A stretch of 63,365 bases of DNA from Phycisphaerae bacterium (GCA_002862305.1 PKCS01000092.1:1-63365), one strand, 5' to 3'. Positions 1 through 12,211 are shown, numbered from the stretch's first letter. Numbers and translations: made by a program. Notes: generated by a model from the letters alone, not told the origin.

Positions 1-663
1 TGGGCGGGCCACGGGACCGGCTGGGACCTGGCGAGCCCGCTGGTGCAGGGGCCCGCGGGAGGCATGCCGGAGGAGAGCCAGGTCGTGCAGCGCGCACTCG
101 AGGTCCGGCTGGACGTGGCGGCGGCCCAGCAGCTGGTCCAGGCCGCGGAGGCGGAGCTCAGGCTCGCCGGGTTCACCCGGATCCCGGAGGTCCAGTACCG
201 CATCAGCTGGAACCGGAACTTCGGGGATCGACCCGGGCTCTTCAACGGGAGTTCGGTCTCGCTCCCGATCCTCGACACCGGGTACGCGCACATCGCCAAG
301 GCCCTCGCCCAGCTCGAGACCGCGAACCTCGACGCCGCGATCCTCCGCCAGGACGTGATCACCGAGGCGCGGGTCGCGTTGAACACCTGGTACCAGGCCG
401 AGGAGCAGCTGCTGCTGTTCGACGAGGTGCTGGTCGAGGAGTCCGAGCGGGTGGTGAAGAGCTCGGAACTGGAATTCAAGGCGGGCTCGGTGGACTCCAC
501 CGAACTCCTGCTCAGCCAGCAGCAGATGATCCGGCAGCAGCTGGAGATGCTCGCACACAAGCGGCAGTCCACGTTGGCGTGGATCGCCGTCCAGACGTCG
601 GTGGGTGGTTCCTTCGACATCCCGCTCGAACGACCCGTGGTCGAAGTGGAGACGCATTCATGA
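1..663 (+). CDS. TolC-like outer membrane efflux protein (C-terminal part)
   Basis: C-terminal 220 residues of an outer-membrane factor of the TolC/OprM type, the exit duct of a tripartite efflux or export pump. The frame is open from base 1, so the N-terminus lies outside the window. The visible part is helix-rich, with coiled stretches such as QLVQAAEAELRLAGF and QAEEQLLLFDEVLVEESERV. These flank a short strand segment, GSSVSLPILDTG, which is the helix-strand-helix pattern of half a TolC protomer. Its stop overlaps the ATG of the membrane fusion protein (ATGA), so the two are probably translationally coupled. The family call rests on this pattern plus the neighbouring pump genes. Confidence 0.8.
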   Translation, partial: WAGHGTGWDLASPLVQGPAGGMPEESQVVQRALEVRLDVAAAQQLVQAAEAELRLAGFTRIPEVQYRISWNRNFGDRPGLFNGSSVSLPILDTGYAHIAKALAQLETANLDAAILRQDVITEARVALNTWYQAEEQLLLFDEVLVEESERVVKSSELEFKAGSVDSTELLLSQQQMIRQQLEMLAHKRQSTLAWIAVQTSVGGSFDIPLERPVVEVETHS

Positions 664-2213
664 ACCGGAGACGATCGATCAAGGACCTCGCACCGGACGC
701 GGCGGGACGGATACCCGCTCCGTCGCCGAGGTGGTTCTCGCGACTGGTGGTTCCCACCGGCATCGTGGCGGCGGCACTCGGGCTCCTGCTGGTCATGGGC
801 TGGCGGGGGCTGGCCCCCGGGACCCCGGTCCGGACGGTGACCGCGGTGGTGCGGACGGTGCCCTCGATGGCCGTCGAGCAGTCGGAGGTCGAGGAAGGAT
901 CGGTGATCCGGGCCCCGGGCTGGGTGGAGCCGGATCCGAACCCGCTGTTCGTGGCCGCCCTCACCCAGGGGATCGTCGAGGACGTCATCCCGCTGGAAGG
1001 GGACCGGATCGAGGTCGGGGACCTCGTCGCCACCCTGGTGGACGAGGATGCACGGCTCTCGGTCAAGAAGGCGAGGGCCCGCCTGGAGTTCGCGGAGGCG
1101 AATCGCGAGATCGCGGCCTCCTCCGCCAAGGCCGCGGCGACCGAACGCAACGAGCTGGTGGAGCCGACCCGCCGGGTCGCGCTGGCCAAGGCGAGCCTCC
1201 TCCAGCTGCAGGCCGCCCTGAGCGAGTTCCCGACCCTGATCCGGAGCGCGGAACTGGAACGCGACCAGCTCCAGGACGAGATCGACCGCAAGGAACCCCT
1301 GGTCGACGACGGTGCGGTCGCGGAGGGCGTGGTGGTCAGGCTTCGCATGAAGCTCGACTCGAGCGAGGCGAGGATCGGCAGCCTCCGGGAGCAGCGCAAG
1401 GCGGCGGAAGCGAGGGTCGAAGCGGCCCGGGCCGAGGTCGTCGCCTCCGAACGCGACTTCGAGCTGCTGGTCCACGAGACCCTCGAACTGGAGAAGGCGT
1501 CCGGGCAGCTGCTGCGGGCGACCGCCGAACGGGACATCGCACGGGCCGAACTCGAGGAGGCGGAACTTCGACTCGAACGCTGCCAGGTGCGGTCCACCCT
1601 CGCGGGGGTGGTCATCGAACGACTCAGCGGGCCCGGTTCCACGATCAACTTCGGGAACGGGACCCACGGAGCGCACCTCATCCACCTCTTCGATCCCGAC
1701 CACCTTCAGGTCCGCGCGGACATCCCGCTGGGGGTGGCGGCCCGGGTCGGGGTCGGGCAGGCGGCCGAGGTCGTGGTGGACCTGCTGCCGGACCAGACGT
1801 TCCGGGGCGAGGTCACGAGGTTCCTGCACAAGGCGGACATCCAGAAGAACACGGTCGAGGCCAAGGTCCGGATCCACGACCCCTCCCCCCTGCTCAAGCC
1901 CGAGATGCTGGCCCGGGTGCGCATCCTCCCCGCGCAGGCGTCGGGGACCGGCGAGGTCGAGCGGACCATCCAGCGGGTCTTCGTCCCGAGTGACGCGATC
2001 GTGGGAACCGAGGACGCCCCCGAGGTCTGGGTCGTGGAGGACCTGCAGTCCGGCCGGGGGACCGCCCGGCGGCGTCCGGTGACCCTCGGCACCGCCGAGG
2101 AATCGGGCTGGCGCGAACTCCGGGACGGGGTCCTTCCCGGAACGAAGGTGATCCTCGACGGCGGGGAACTCGACCAGGGCGATGCCGTGGTGGTCGAAGG
2201 AAGCGAGGCGTGA
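660..2213 (+). CDS. HlyD/MacA-family membrane fusion protein
   Basis: Periplasmic adaptor (517 aa) linking an inner-membrane ABC transporter to the TolC-like duct. After a basic cytoplasmic start there is one membrane helix at about residues 28-48 (VVPTGIVAAALGLLLVMGW). A lipoyl-like half follows (GIVEDVIPLEGDRIEVGDLV), then a long coiled-coil hairpin rich in Glu, Arg and Ala at about 120-320, then the second lipoyl half and a beta-barrel domain. The ATG at 660 overlaps the upstream stop. In-frame ATGs upstream lie inside the TolC gene and would add a non-family N-terminus. The stop is one base before the ATPase start, so the pump genes form an operon. Confidence 0.9.
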   Translation: MNRRRSIKDLAPDAAGRIPAPSPRWFSRLVVPTGIVAAALGLLLVMGWRGLAPGTPVRTVTAVVRTVPSMAVEQSEVEEGSVIRAPGWVEPDPNPLFVAALTQGIVEDVIPLEGDRIEVGDLVATLVDEDARLSVKKARARLEFAEANREIAASSAKAAATERNELVEPTRRVALAKASLLQLQAALSEFPTLIRSAELERDQLQDEIDRKEPLVDDGAVAEGVVVRLRMKLDSSEARIGSLREQRKAAEARVEAARAEVVASERDFELLVHETLELEKASGQLLRATAERDIARAELEEAELRLERCQVRSTLAGVVIERLSGPGSTINFGNGTHGAHLIHLFDPDHLQVRADIPLGVAARVGVGQAAEVVVDLLPDQTFRGEVTRFLHKADIQKNTVEAKVRIHDPSPLLKPEMLARVRILPAQASGTGEVERTIQRVFVPSDAIVGTEDAPEVWVVEDLQSGRGTARRRPVTLGTAEESGWRELRDGVLPGTKVILDGGELDQGDAVVVEGSEA

Positions 2214-2214
2214 G

Positions 2215-2904
2215 ATGACGTTGATACGGTGCGACAAGCTGACCCGCGTGTACCAGGGCGGGGTGGAGGAGATCCGGCCGCTCGACGAGCTCGACCTCGC
2301 CATCGACCGGGGACAGTTCGTGGCCCTGATGGGGCCGTCGGGGTCGGGCAAGACCACCCTGCTGAACCTGCTCGCCGGCATCGACCGACCGACCTCGGGG
2401 AGGCTGGTCATCGACGACCAGTCGATCGGGGAACTCTCGCGGAACGAGCTGGCGGCCTGGAGGGCCGACCACGTCGGCTACGTCTTCCAGCTCTACAACC
2501 TCGTCCCGGTCCTGAACGCCTACGAGAACGTGGAGCTCCCGCTGCTGCTCAAGCCGATGAGCCAGCGTGAACGGCACGAACGGGTGAGCGCGGCGCTGGA
2601 GGTGGTCGGGATCGCGGACCGGCACGCGCACTATCCACGCCAGCTCTCCGGCGGGCAGGAACAGCGGGTGGCGATCGCCCGCGCGATCGTGACCGAACCC
2701 ACCCTGCTGCTGGCGGACGAACCCACCGGGGACCTCGACAAGGCCTCGGCGACCGCGGTGATGGAACTGCTCAAGCGGCTCAACCAGGAGCAGGGACGGA
2801 CGATCGTCATGGTCACCCACGACACCACCACCGCGGAGTACGCGGACCTGCTGCTGCACCTCGAGAAGGGGCGGCTGCTCGAGAAGGAGGAGGCTTCCAC
2901 GTGA
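2215..2904 (+). CDS. ABC transporter ATP-binding protein (LolD/MacB type)
   Basis: Cytoplasmic ATPase of 229 aa that powers the two following permeases. It has a Walker A at about residues 40-48 (GPSGSGKTT), the signature LSGGQEQRVAIARA and a Walker B LLLADEPTGDLD followed by the switch histidine in VMVTHD. Length and motifs match the LolD/FtsE/MacB-type ATPases that serve FtsX-fold permeases. ATG 2215 is chosen because it follows the previous stop by one base and gives the usual short N-terminus. Its TGA overlaps the GTG of the next gene. Substrate cannot be read from the sequence. Confidence 0.95.
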   Translation: MTLIRCDKLTRVYQGGVEEIRPLDELDLAIDRGQFVALMGPSGSGKTTLLNLLAGIDRPTSGRLVIDDQSIGELSRNELAAWRADHVGYVFQLYNLVPVLNAYENVELPLLLKPMSQRERHERVSAALEVVGIADRHAHYPRQLSGGQEQRVAIARAIVTEPTLLLADEPTGDLDKASATAVMELLKRLNQEQGRTIVMVTHDTTTAEYADLLLHLEKGRLLEKEEAST

Positions 2905-4061
2905 AGATGATGCTGCGAACGATCCCACTGGTGCTCAAGCAGATCACCCGGAGCCCGATCCGTTCCGGCCTGACCGTCGGGGGCATCGCCATCGCGATGT
3001 TCCTCTTCTGCTTCGTGGAGGCGATGCGGGACGGGGTCGGCGAAGCCACCAACGCCAGCGCGGAGGACGCCACCCTGATCGTCTATCGCCAGAACCGGTA
3101 CTGCCCCTTCACCAGCAAGCTGCCCCAGTACTACGGCGACCGGATCGAGGAGATCGAGGGCGTGACCAGCGCGGTCCCGGTCCAGATCACGGTCACCAAC
3201 TGCCGGGCGTCGCTCGACGTGGTGACGTTCCGCGGGGTGCCGGTGGGCGAGCTGGAGGACGTCCTCGAACCCGGCTGGCGGATCGCCGATGGATCGCTCG
3301 CCGAATGGCGGACCCGTGGCGACGGCGCGCTGATCGGGGAGGCGATGGCGAACCGCCGGGGCATCGGGGTGGGTGACCGGTTCAGCGCGGCCGGGATCAC
3401 CGTCTACGTGGCGGCGATCCTCGAGTCGGACGCGGCGCAGGACCGGAACGTGAGCTACGTGCAGCTTCCCTTCCTGCAGGAGACGCTGAAGACCGGAGGG
3501 ACCGGGGGCGTGGTCACCCAGTTCTCGGTCCGGGTGGACGACCCGCTGGTGATGGAGGAGGTCGCGCGCGCGATCGATTCCGAATTCAGGTACGACGAGC
3601 ACCCCACCTCCACCAGCTCCGAGAAGGCGTTCGTGGGTCGTGCGGCCCGGGACATCATCGAGATCGTGGGGTTCGCCACCTGGCTGGGCTGGGGTGCGCT
3701 GGTGACGGTGTTCGCCCTGGTGGCCAATGCGATCGTGCTGGCGATGCGGGACCGGATCCGCGACCACGCGGTGCTGCAGACCCTGGGGTTCACCGGGGGC
3801 TTGATCGGGTTCATGGTGGTGTTCGAGGGCGCGGTGCTGGGGATCGTGGGCGGCGGGATCGGGACCCTCGCGGCGTGGGGGATCGCCCGGGTCGGCCACT
3901 TCAGCATGACCATGGGGGGCACCAACATCGAGATCTCCTCGAACCCCATGCTGCTGGTCCTGGGGATCGCGCTGGCGGTGGCGCTCGGCATCCTCGCCGG
4001 TGTGGTCCCGGCGTGGCGGGTCTCGAGGCGCGAGATCGCCCATTCCTTCAGGACGGTGTGA
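2901..4061 (+). CDS. ABC transporter permease, FtsX/MacB fold (first of two)
   Basis: Inner-membrane permease of 386 aa in the FtsX/MacB superfamily. It has one N-terminal helix (about residues 22-42), a large periplasmic domain of roughly 200 residues, then three C-terminal helices starting near LGWGALVTVFALVANAIVLA, with MRDRIRDHAVLQTLGFTGG between the first two of them. That cytoplasmic sequence is the typical coupling loop. The start is a GTG overlapping the ATPase stop (GTGA); an ATG two codons on is an alternative. No ATPase domain is fused, unlike true MacB, so it probably pairs with the next permease. Confidence 0.9.
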   Translation: MKMMLRTIPLVLKQITRSPIRSGLTVGGIAIAMFLFCFVEAMRDGVGEATNASAEDATLIVYRQNRYCPFTSKLPQYYGDRIEEIEGVTSAVPVQITVTNCRASLDVVTFRGVPVGELEDVLEPGWRIADGSLAEWRTRGDGALIGEAMANRRGIGVGDRFSAAGITVYVAAILESDAAQDRNVSYVQLPFLQETLKTGGTGGVVTQFSVRVDDPLVMEEVARAIDSEFRYDEHPTSTSSEKAFVGRAARDIIEIVGFATWLGWGALVTVFALVANAIVLAMRDRIRDHAVLQTLGFTGGLIGFMVVFEGAVLGIVGGGIGTLAAWGIARVGHFSMTMGGTNIEISSNPMLLVLGIALAVALGILAGVVPAWRVSRREIAHSFRTV

Positions 4062-4068
4062 CGGAACC

Positions 4069-5247
4069 ATGAAGCTCCTCCCGATCAGCTACGCCACGCG
4101 CAACCTCGCCCGAAGCCCGGGACGGGCCGGCCTGTCGATCGGGGGAAGCATGCTGGTGGTGCTGCTGGTCCTGGCCTCCGCGGGATTCGTGACCGGGATG
4201 CGGACGTCGATCGTCGCCAGCGGCAGCACCCGCAACACGATCCTGATGGCGGCGGGATCCGTGGAGAGCATCGAACGCAGCGAGGTCGGCATGCAGACCT
4301 CGGGGATCCTCGCCGCGAGCGTCGAGGGCCTGAGGCGGCTCGGCGGGGTCGAGGCGATCTCGCCGGAGATCCACATCGCGATGCCCGTCTCCCGGACCGA
4401 CCCCGCCGGCGGGATGAACACCGGCGGCTCGGTGGTCTTCCGGGGGGTGACGCCCGCGGCCTGGCTCGTCCACGAAGGGGCCCTGCTCGAGGCGGGCCGG
4501 CCCCCGGAGGCGGGTCGGGGCGAGGTCATCCTCGGCCGGATGGCCGCTCGATCGCTGGGGTTCGACCCGGCGTCGACGTCGATCGGGAACCGACTGTGGG
4601 TCGGTGCCGAACCGCTGGACGTGGTGGGGATCCACTCGGGCTCGGGGAGCGTCATCGAGGGCGAAGCGTGGATCGACCTCCTCGACCTCCAGGTGATCGC
4701 GCAGCGGGATTCGCTCTCGTGCGTGGTGCTCACCCGGGACGAGGCGACCCCGGAGTCGATCAACGACTTCGCGGTGAGTCGGCTCGACCTCGAACTGGTG
4801 GCGATCGAGGAGACCGACTACTACGCGACGCTCGCATCGTTCTACCGACCGATCCAGTGGATGGTGGTGCTGACCGCGATCCTGGTGGCGTTCGGCGGCA
4901 TCGTCGGCGGACTGAACACGACCTACGCCTCCTTCGCCAGCCGGGTTCGGGAACTGGGCACCCTCCAGACGATCGGGTACTCGAGGCCGGCGATCATGAT
5001 CAGCCTCGTGCAGGAGTCGCTGCTCGCCAGCGCGATCGGGGCGTTGCTCGCCTGCGTGATCGGCCTGGTGCTGATCGACGGGATCGCGATCCGCTTCTCG
5101 ATGGGGGTCTTCGGCATCCGGATCGACACCCTGGTGGTCGCGGGGGCCCTGGCCACGGGACTCCTGCTGGGAGTGCTCGGCGCGCTGGTGCCCGCGTGGC
5201 GATGCCTGCGGCTCCCGATCCCGGAGGCACTGCGGACCAGCCTGTGA
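4069..5247 (+). CDS. ABC transporter permease, FtsX/MacB fold (second of two)
   Basis: Second FtsX-type permease, 392 aa, with the same layout as its neighbour: one helix near residues 25-45 (LVVLLVLASAGFVTGM), a periplasmic domain, and three helices at the C-terminus. The coupling loop reads SRVRELGTLQTIGYSRP. It starts seven bases after the previous stop. Sequence identity between the two permeases is low by eye, so they are likely to form a heterodimer rather than being a recent duplication. With the TolC, adaptor and ATPase genes this completes a MacAB-TolC or DevBCA-like pump for an unknown lipid, peptide or drug. Confidence 0.9.
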   Translation: MKLLPISYATRNLARSPGRAGLSIGGSMLVVLLVLASAGFVTGMRTSIVASGSTRNTILMAAGSVESIERSEVGMQTSGILAASVEGLRRLGGVEAISPEIHIAMPVSRTDPAGGMNTGGSVVFRGVTPAAWLVHEGALLEAGRPPEAGRGEVILGRMAARSLGFDPASTSIGNRLWVGAEPLDVVGIHSGSGSVIEGEAWIDLLDLQVIAQRDSLSCVVLTRDEATPESINDFAVSRLDLELVAIEETDYYATLASFYRPIQWMVVLTAILVAFGGIVGGLNTTYASFASRVRELGTLQTIGYSRPAIMISLVQESLLASAIGALLACVIGLVLIDGIAIRFSMGVFGIRIDTLVVAGALATGLLLGVLGALVPAWRCLRLPIPEALRTSL

Positions 5248-5360
5248 GCGGAGCCGCGGGAGCGGGGCCGCGGGCTGGTACCATGCAGCGCGACGCCCCC
5301 GGGACCCGAGGACCATGAGCACCCCGAGCAGCACGAGCATCCAGGCCATGGAGGGTCGAC

Positions 5361-6893
5361 GTGGCTGACCGCCCGGTCATCCTCGCGGTCGACGTCGGCA
5401 CCTCCGGCACCAAGGTGCTGGCGGTCGATGCCTCGGGTCGCGTGCTGCACGCCACGCAGTCGACGCATGCCTGCGAACATCCACGACCGGGGTGGGCGGA
5501 ACAGGACCCCGAGCAATGGCACCAGGGGACGCTGGACGCGCTGAAGTCCCTGCTCGGGACCGGGGTGGTCGCGGCCGAGGACGTGGTGGCGATCGGGCTC
5601 GCCGGCCAGATGCACGGGCTGGTGGCCCTGGACGAGGCCCGGGAGGTGGTCCGACCCGCCATCCTGTGGAACGACCAGCGGAGCTCGCCCCAGTGCGACC
5701 GATGCACGGAGGCACTGGGACGCACGTTCCTGCTGGAACACACCGGCAACCTGATGCTGCCCGGGTTCACGGTGCCCAAGCTCCTCTGGATGCGCGAGCA
5801 CGAACCCGACCGGTTCGAGTCGATCAGGCACGTGCTGCTTCCCAAGGACTACGTGCGCTTCCGGCTGGGGAGCCGGCTGGTCACCGACGTCAGCGATGCC
5901 TCGGGGACCGGTGTCTTCGACTGCGGGCGACGCGACTGGTCGACCGCCATGCTCGAGGCCCTCGAACTCCCCGCGGACTGGTGGCCCCGGGCCGGCGAGA
6001 GCGTGGAGGTGGTCGACCACCTCGGTGCCGGGGCGGCCCGTGCCACGGGCCTGCTCGAGGGGACCCCGCTGGTCGCGGGGGCCGGGGACCAGGCCGCGAG
6101 CGGGGTCGGGAACGGGATCACCCGGGAGGGGCTGGTCTCCGCGACGATCGGGACCTCGGGCGTGGTCTTCGCGTCCAGCGACGACTGGCGATACCCGGAG
6201 GACGGGTCGCTGCACGCCTTCTGCCACGCGATCCCGGACACCTGGCACCTCATGGGGGTGATGCTCAGCGCGGGCGGGAGCTTCGACTGGTTCTGCCGGT
6301 CCCTGATGCCCGACGTCATGGAACGCGGCCGAAGCGAGGGACGGGATCCCTTCGAGGTCGTCACCGAGGGAGCCGGGCGGATCGAGCCGGGCGCCGACGG
6401 ACTGGTGTTCCTCCCCTACCTCAGCGGGGAACGGACGCCGCACGTCGATCCGGACGCCCGGGGCGGGTTCGTGGGCCTGACCCCCCGACATGGCCGCGAC
6501 CACCTCGCGCGGGCGGTGATCGAGGGCGCGATCTTCGGACTCGGTGACTGCCTCGAACTGGTGACCCGGATGGGGATCCGGCCGGATTCGGTCAGGCTCT
6601 CCGGGGGTGCGGCCGCGAGCCCGCTCTGGCGATCGATCTGCGCGGACGTCTTCGGCTGCCCGACGGTGGAGACCACCACCCGGGAGGGTACCGCCTACGG
6701 GGCGGCGATCCTCGCCGGGACGGGGGTGGGGCTCTGGCCGGACGTCCCCACCGCCTGCGAGGCGGTGGTGCGGGAGACCCGCCGGGTCGAACCCTCCGGG
6801 GACCGCGAACGCTACCGGATGCTCCACCGACGATTCGCGGCGCTGTATCCCGCACTTCGTCCGTGGTGGTCCCGCCCGGAGGGGCTAGAGTAG
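5361..6893 (+). CDS. xylB: Xylulokinase (FGGY family)
   Basis: D-xylulose kinase of 510 aa, which phosphorylates D-xylulose to xylulose 5-phosphate for entry into the pentose phosphate pathway. The FGGY N-domain starts at once with LAVDVGTSGTKVLAVD. Substrate-side motifs AGQMHGLV and ILWNDQRS, the conserved GAGDQAASG catalytic Asp region, the ATP-site ATIGTSGVVFA and LSGGAAASPLW are all present and resemble xylulokinase more than glycerol or gluconate kinase. The start is GTG. Transketolase and rpiB later in the window use its product. A start codon upstream is not needed for family length. Confidence 0.9.
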   Translation: MADRPVILAVDVGTSGTKVLAVDASGRVLHATQSTHACEHPRPGWAEQDPEQWHQGTLDALKSLLGTGVVAAEDVVAIGLAGQMHGLVALDEAREVVRPAILWNDQRSSPQCDRCTEALGRTFLLEHTGNLMLPGFTVPKLLWMREHEPDRFESIRHVLLPKDYVRFRLGSRLVTDVSDASGTGVFDCGRRDWSTAMLEALELPADWWPRAGESVEVVDHLGAGAARATGLLEGTPLVAGAGDQAASGVGNGITREGLVSATIGTSGVVFASSDDWRYPEDGSLHAFCHAIPDTWHLMGVMLSAGGSFDWFCRSLMPDVMERGRSEGRDPFEVVTEGAGRIEPGADGLVFLPYLSGERTPHVDPDARGGFVGLTPRHGRDHLARAVIEGAIFGLGDCLELVTRMGIRPDSVRLSGGAAASPLWRSICADVFGCPTVETTTREGTAYGAAILAGTGVGLWPDVPTACEAVVRETRRVEPSGDRERYRMLHRRFAALYPALRPWWSRPEGLE

Positions 6894-6896
6894 GGC

Positions 6897-7079
6897 ATGC
6901 TCGTCGGCATAGCGCTCTCCATCTCGATGCTGCTGATCGGATACGTCGCGTGGATCACCATCCAGCGTCGCGAGGCCGGGGACGATGCCCTGGAGGCGAA
7001 GCTCAAGGCGGACGACGAACGAGCGCTGGCGGGGCGACAGGCCGACGCGGAATCGCGGCAGGGACCGGACCCCCGCTGA
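6897..7079 (+). CDS. Small single-pass membrane protein
   Basis: Unrecognised 60-residue protein. It has an N-terminal membrane helix (about residues 2-22, VGIALSISMLLIGYVAWITI) followed by a charged cytoplasmic tail rich in Glu, Asp, Lys and Arg. The ATG lies three bases after the xylulokinase stop, so it is probably co-transcribed. It ends two bases before the convergent amidase gene. No function can be given; it may be a chance frame, but the clean helix-plus-charged-tail pattern favours a real gene. Confidence 0.5.
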   Translation: MLVGIALSISMLLIGYVAWITIQRREAGDDALEAKLKADDERALAGRQADAESRQGPDPR

Positions 7080-7081
7080 AC

Positions 7082-7828
7082 TCAGACGAACCGACGGGCC
7101 GCCCGGCTGGAATTCACCGCGTCCTGCAGGTGCCGGCCGGGGCACAGCGTGCTGGAGAGTTCACGATGGGTCCGGACCCGGGCGGTCGGGATCCGGTAGC
7201 GGGTCCTCAGGTCGACCACCAGCAGCTCCAGTCCGCGGACCTGGTCCCGGGAGGGGATCTGCTCCTCGAAGTTGCCGAGGCAGAGGATCCCGATGTTGCA
7301 TTCGTTCTGGTTCTTGACGTGGGCGCCCTGGTACCTCAGGGACCGGGCCTCCCACGCACGACCGGCACGGTCGACCACGAAGTGGTAGCCGATGTCGCCC
7401 CAGCGACCGCCACCGTCGCGGTTGAGGTGGGCCCGACGGATGACCTCGATGCGGCGGGCCACCTCGCCCTTGGAGGTGGCGGCGAAGGGCGGCATCCCGT
7501 CATGATGGATGGTGATGCGGTTCGGGGTGCCCATGGGGTTGATCCGACTGACGATCGGCCCCCCCTTCGCCCAGTAGCTGCGGGCCACCACCGGGGACCT
7601 GGAACCGGCGTCGGGGCGGGCCGGAGCGGGCACCGGCGTGCCTTCCACGGCCAGCGTGGAGGCGTCCGGCCATTCCGGCTGCGGGAGCGCGGTCCGGGTG
7701 CGGGGGGTCGAGCATCCGGCGAGCAGGCCGAGTCCGGCCAGCAGCACGAGCCGACGGCCATGGTCATGACCGGGGGACTCGATCGGGATGGGATCGAGCG
7801 ATGGATCGTGTGGTTGGTTGCTGGCCAC
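7082..7828 (-). CDS. N-acetylmuramoyl-L-alanine amidase, PGRP/Amidase_2 type, lipoprotein
   Basis: Peptidoglycan amidase of 248 aa. The catalytic domain (about residues 80-235) has the zinc-ligand motifs ITIHHDG near its start, a GDIGYHFVVDRAGRAWEAR core and a final RTHRELSSTLCPG with the expected His and Cys. The N-terminus has basic residues, a short hydrophobic stretch and a lipobox (LLAGC), so it is probably a lipoprotein facing the periplasm. A GTG start at 7828 is chosen because GAGGAGG sits five bases upstream; a frame-consistent ATG at 7855 would lie upstream of that ribosome site. Role: wall turnover or recycling. Confidence 0.85.
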   Translation of the reverse strand: MASNQPHDPSLDPIPIESPGHDHGRRLVLLAGLGLLAGCSTPRTRTALPQPEWPDASTLAVEGTPVPAPARPDAGSRSPVVARSYWAKGGPIVSRINPMGTPNRITIHHDGMPPFAATSKGEVARRIEVIRRAHLNRDGGGRWGDIGYHFVVDRAGRAWEARSLRYQGAHVKNQNECNIGILCLGNFEEQIPSRDQVRGLELLVVDLRTRYRIPTARVRTHRELSSTLCPGRHLQDAVNSSRAARRFV

Positions 7829-8026
7829 CGTGACCTCCTCCTGGGCTGGGTGCACCCGACGCGTCCGTGTCGGATGGGTGGTTCGATGGGGAAATTCATC
7901 GACCGGGCAGGTGCCCAGCCTCCAGTATACGGGGGGGGTGGCGGGCTGCTCGGGAGGAGTCTCAAAACCACCTCAGATCGAGTGGGGATGGGGGGTCCGA
8001 AGCCCACGGATTCCCTTGTTTTTAGC

Positions 8027-8032
8027 TATGAT
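8027..8032 (+). promoter_or_regulatory. Possible -10 element of gyrB
   Basis: TATGAT, five of six matches to the sigma-70 -10 consensus, lies 35 bases before the gyrB ATG in an AT-richer patch (TTGTTTTTAGC). I see no good -35 at the normal distance, so this is only a candidate. Confidence 0.35.
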
Positions 8033-8034
8033 GA

Positions 8035-10593
<2,559 letters not shown>

Positions 10594-10599
10594 CCGAGG

Positions 10600-11280
10600 C
10601 TATCGATCCAGTGCGGGGTCACCGAACCCGGCGCCCGCGAAGCCCCGGGCCCGGAGCACGCACGCGTCGCAGTGTTCGCAGGGACGCCCGGCCTCACCGG
10701 GGTCGTAGCAGGAGTGGGTGTGTTCGAGGGGGACGCCGAGGGCACGCGCGCGCCGGACGATGTCCGCCTTGCCGAGCTCCACCAGGGGGGTGACCACCTC
10801 CAGTCGGGCGCCCTCCACCCCGTCCCGGGTCGCCAGGTTCGCCATCGCCTGGAACGCCTCGATGTACTCGGGTCGGCAGTCCGGGTAGCCCGAGTAGTCG
10901 ATCGCGTTCACCCCGATCCAGACCTCGCGGGCATGGCGGACCTCGGCATGGGCCAGCGCGAGGGAGAGAAAGACGGTGTTTCGCGCCGGCACGTAGGTGA
11001 CCGGGATCGCGGCCCCCTCGTCCAGCGCGTCCTTCGGAACGGCCAGGTCCGTGGTCAGGGCGGATCCGCCGAAGACGCCGAGGTCGATGTCCATGACCAC
11101 GTGCTCCGCCACCCCGAAGTGCTCGGCGATCCGGCGGGCCGCGGTGAGCTCGTGCTCGTGCCGCTGGCCGTAGCGAAAGCTGAGTGCGTGGCAGGTACGG
11201 CCGGCGGCGGTGGCCTCCGCGAGGACCGTGGAGGAATCCAGGCCACCGGAAAGGAGGATGATCGCCGGCTCCCCGCTCAT
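10600..11280 (-). CDS. queC: 7-cyano-7-deazaguanine synthase QueC
   Basis: Makes preQ0 from 7-carboxy-7-deazaguanine, ammonia and ATP, in the queuosine tRNA-modification pathway. The 226-aa protein has the PP-loop SGGLDSS at residues 11-17, the family motif [34 protein letters not shown], and the zinc site near the end with cysteines in [21 protein letters not shown]. Its ATG lies four bases after the moxR stop, so the two share a transcript. No other queuosine gene is nearby. Confidence 0.95.
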   Translation of the reverse strand: MSGEPAIILLSGGLDSSTVLAEATAAGRTCHALSFRYGQRHEHELTAARRIAEHFGVAEHVVMDIDLGVFGGSALTTDLAVPKDALDEGAAIPVTYVPARNTVFLSLALAHAEVRHAREVWIGVNAIDYSGYPDCRPEYIEAFQAMANLATRDGVEGARLEVVTPLVELGKADIVRRARALGVPLEHTHSCYDPGEAGRPCEHCDACVLRARGFAGAGFGDPALDR

Positions 11281-11284
11281 CTGA

Positions 11285-12211
11285 TCACACCGGACCGGGA
11301 ACCGCGTCGAGCACCTTCTGCATGATCCGCCGGGTGGTCAGGGTGTCCCCGGCGTGCATGTAGGTCCGACTGATGATGCGATGGGCGCACACGGGGATCA
11401 CGTTGGTGGTGACGTCGTCGGGGGTCACGAAGTCGCGATCCGCGAGGAGCGCGGTCGCGCGAGCGGCCTGAGACAGGGCGAGGGCGCCACGCGGGCTCAC
11501 CCCGACCTGCAGCTCGTCGTTCTCGCGGGTGGCCCGGGCGATCTCGATCACGTACTGGACGAGCGAGTCGTCCATGCGGATCGAGTCGACGCGCTGCTGG
11601 AGCTCGATCACCTGGTCCCGGGTGGCGACCGGCTCGAGCTGCTGCAGGGAGGTGAGCGCGGGCTGGCGCTGGAGGATCCGGGCCTCGTCGCCCGGGGCGG
11701 GGTACCCGAGGCTGATCCGCATCAGGAACCGGTCGAGCTGGTTCTCGGGCAGGAAGTAGGTCCCCTCGAACTCGTAGGGGTTCTGGGTGGCCACCACCAT
11801 GAAGGGTTCGGGCAGGGCGTGGACCGCGCCTTCCGCGGAGACCGTGGCCTCGCTCATCGCCTCGAGCATCGCGGACTGGGTCCGGGGGGTGGTCCGGTTG
11901 ATCTCGTCCGCGAGGACGATGTTGGCGAAGACGGGGCCGGGACGGAACTCGAACTCCTCGGTGTCCTTCCGGTAGACGGAGACTCCGGTGACGTCCGCGG
12001 GAAGCAGGTCCGGGGTGCACTGGATGCGGCTGAAGCTGCAGTCGATCGACTTGGACAGGGCGTTGGCGAGGATCGTCTTGCCCACCCCGGGCACGTCCTC
12101 GATCAGGACATGCCCGCGCGCGAGCAGGCAGGTGATCAGGCGATCGACCGCCTGGGCGTTGCCCATGAAGACCTCGGTGATGTTGTGCCTGAGCTGGTCG
12201 ATGGCGGACAT
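11285..12211 (-). CDS. MoxR-family AAA+ ATPase
   Basis: A 308-residue AAA+ chaperone-like ATPase of the MoxR class, thought to help mature or assemble von Willebrand A-domain proteins and metal-enzymes. Walker A is at about 41-50 ([10 protein letters not shown]), Walker B at about 97-105 (IVLADEINR), followed by [14 protein letters not shown], the sensor [13 protein letters not shown] and the arginine-finger region [14 protein letters not shown]-terminal [14 protein letters not shown] is the usual sensor-2 segment. The ATG at 12211 gives the normal length; the frame stays open further upstream only because of high GC. Unusually, no DUF58 or VWA partner gene follows; queC does. Confidence 0.93.
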   Translation of the reverse strand: MSAIDQLRHNITEVFMGNAQAVDRLITCLLARGHVLIEDVPGVGKTILANALSKSIDCSFSRIQCTPDLLPADVTGVSVYRKDTEEFEFRPGPVFANIVLADEINRTTPRTQSAMLEAMSEATVSAEGAVHALPEPFMVVATQNPYEFEGTYFLPENQLDRFLMRISLGYPAPGDEARILQRQPALTSLQQLEPVATRDQVIELQQRVDSIRMDDSLVQYVIEIARATRENDELQVGVSPRGALALSQAARATALLADRDFVTPDDVTTNVIPVCAHRIISRTYMHAGDTLTTRRIMQKVLDAVPGPV

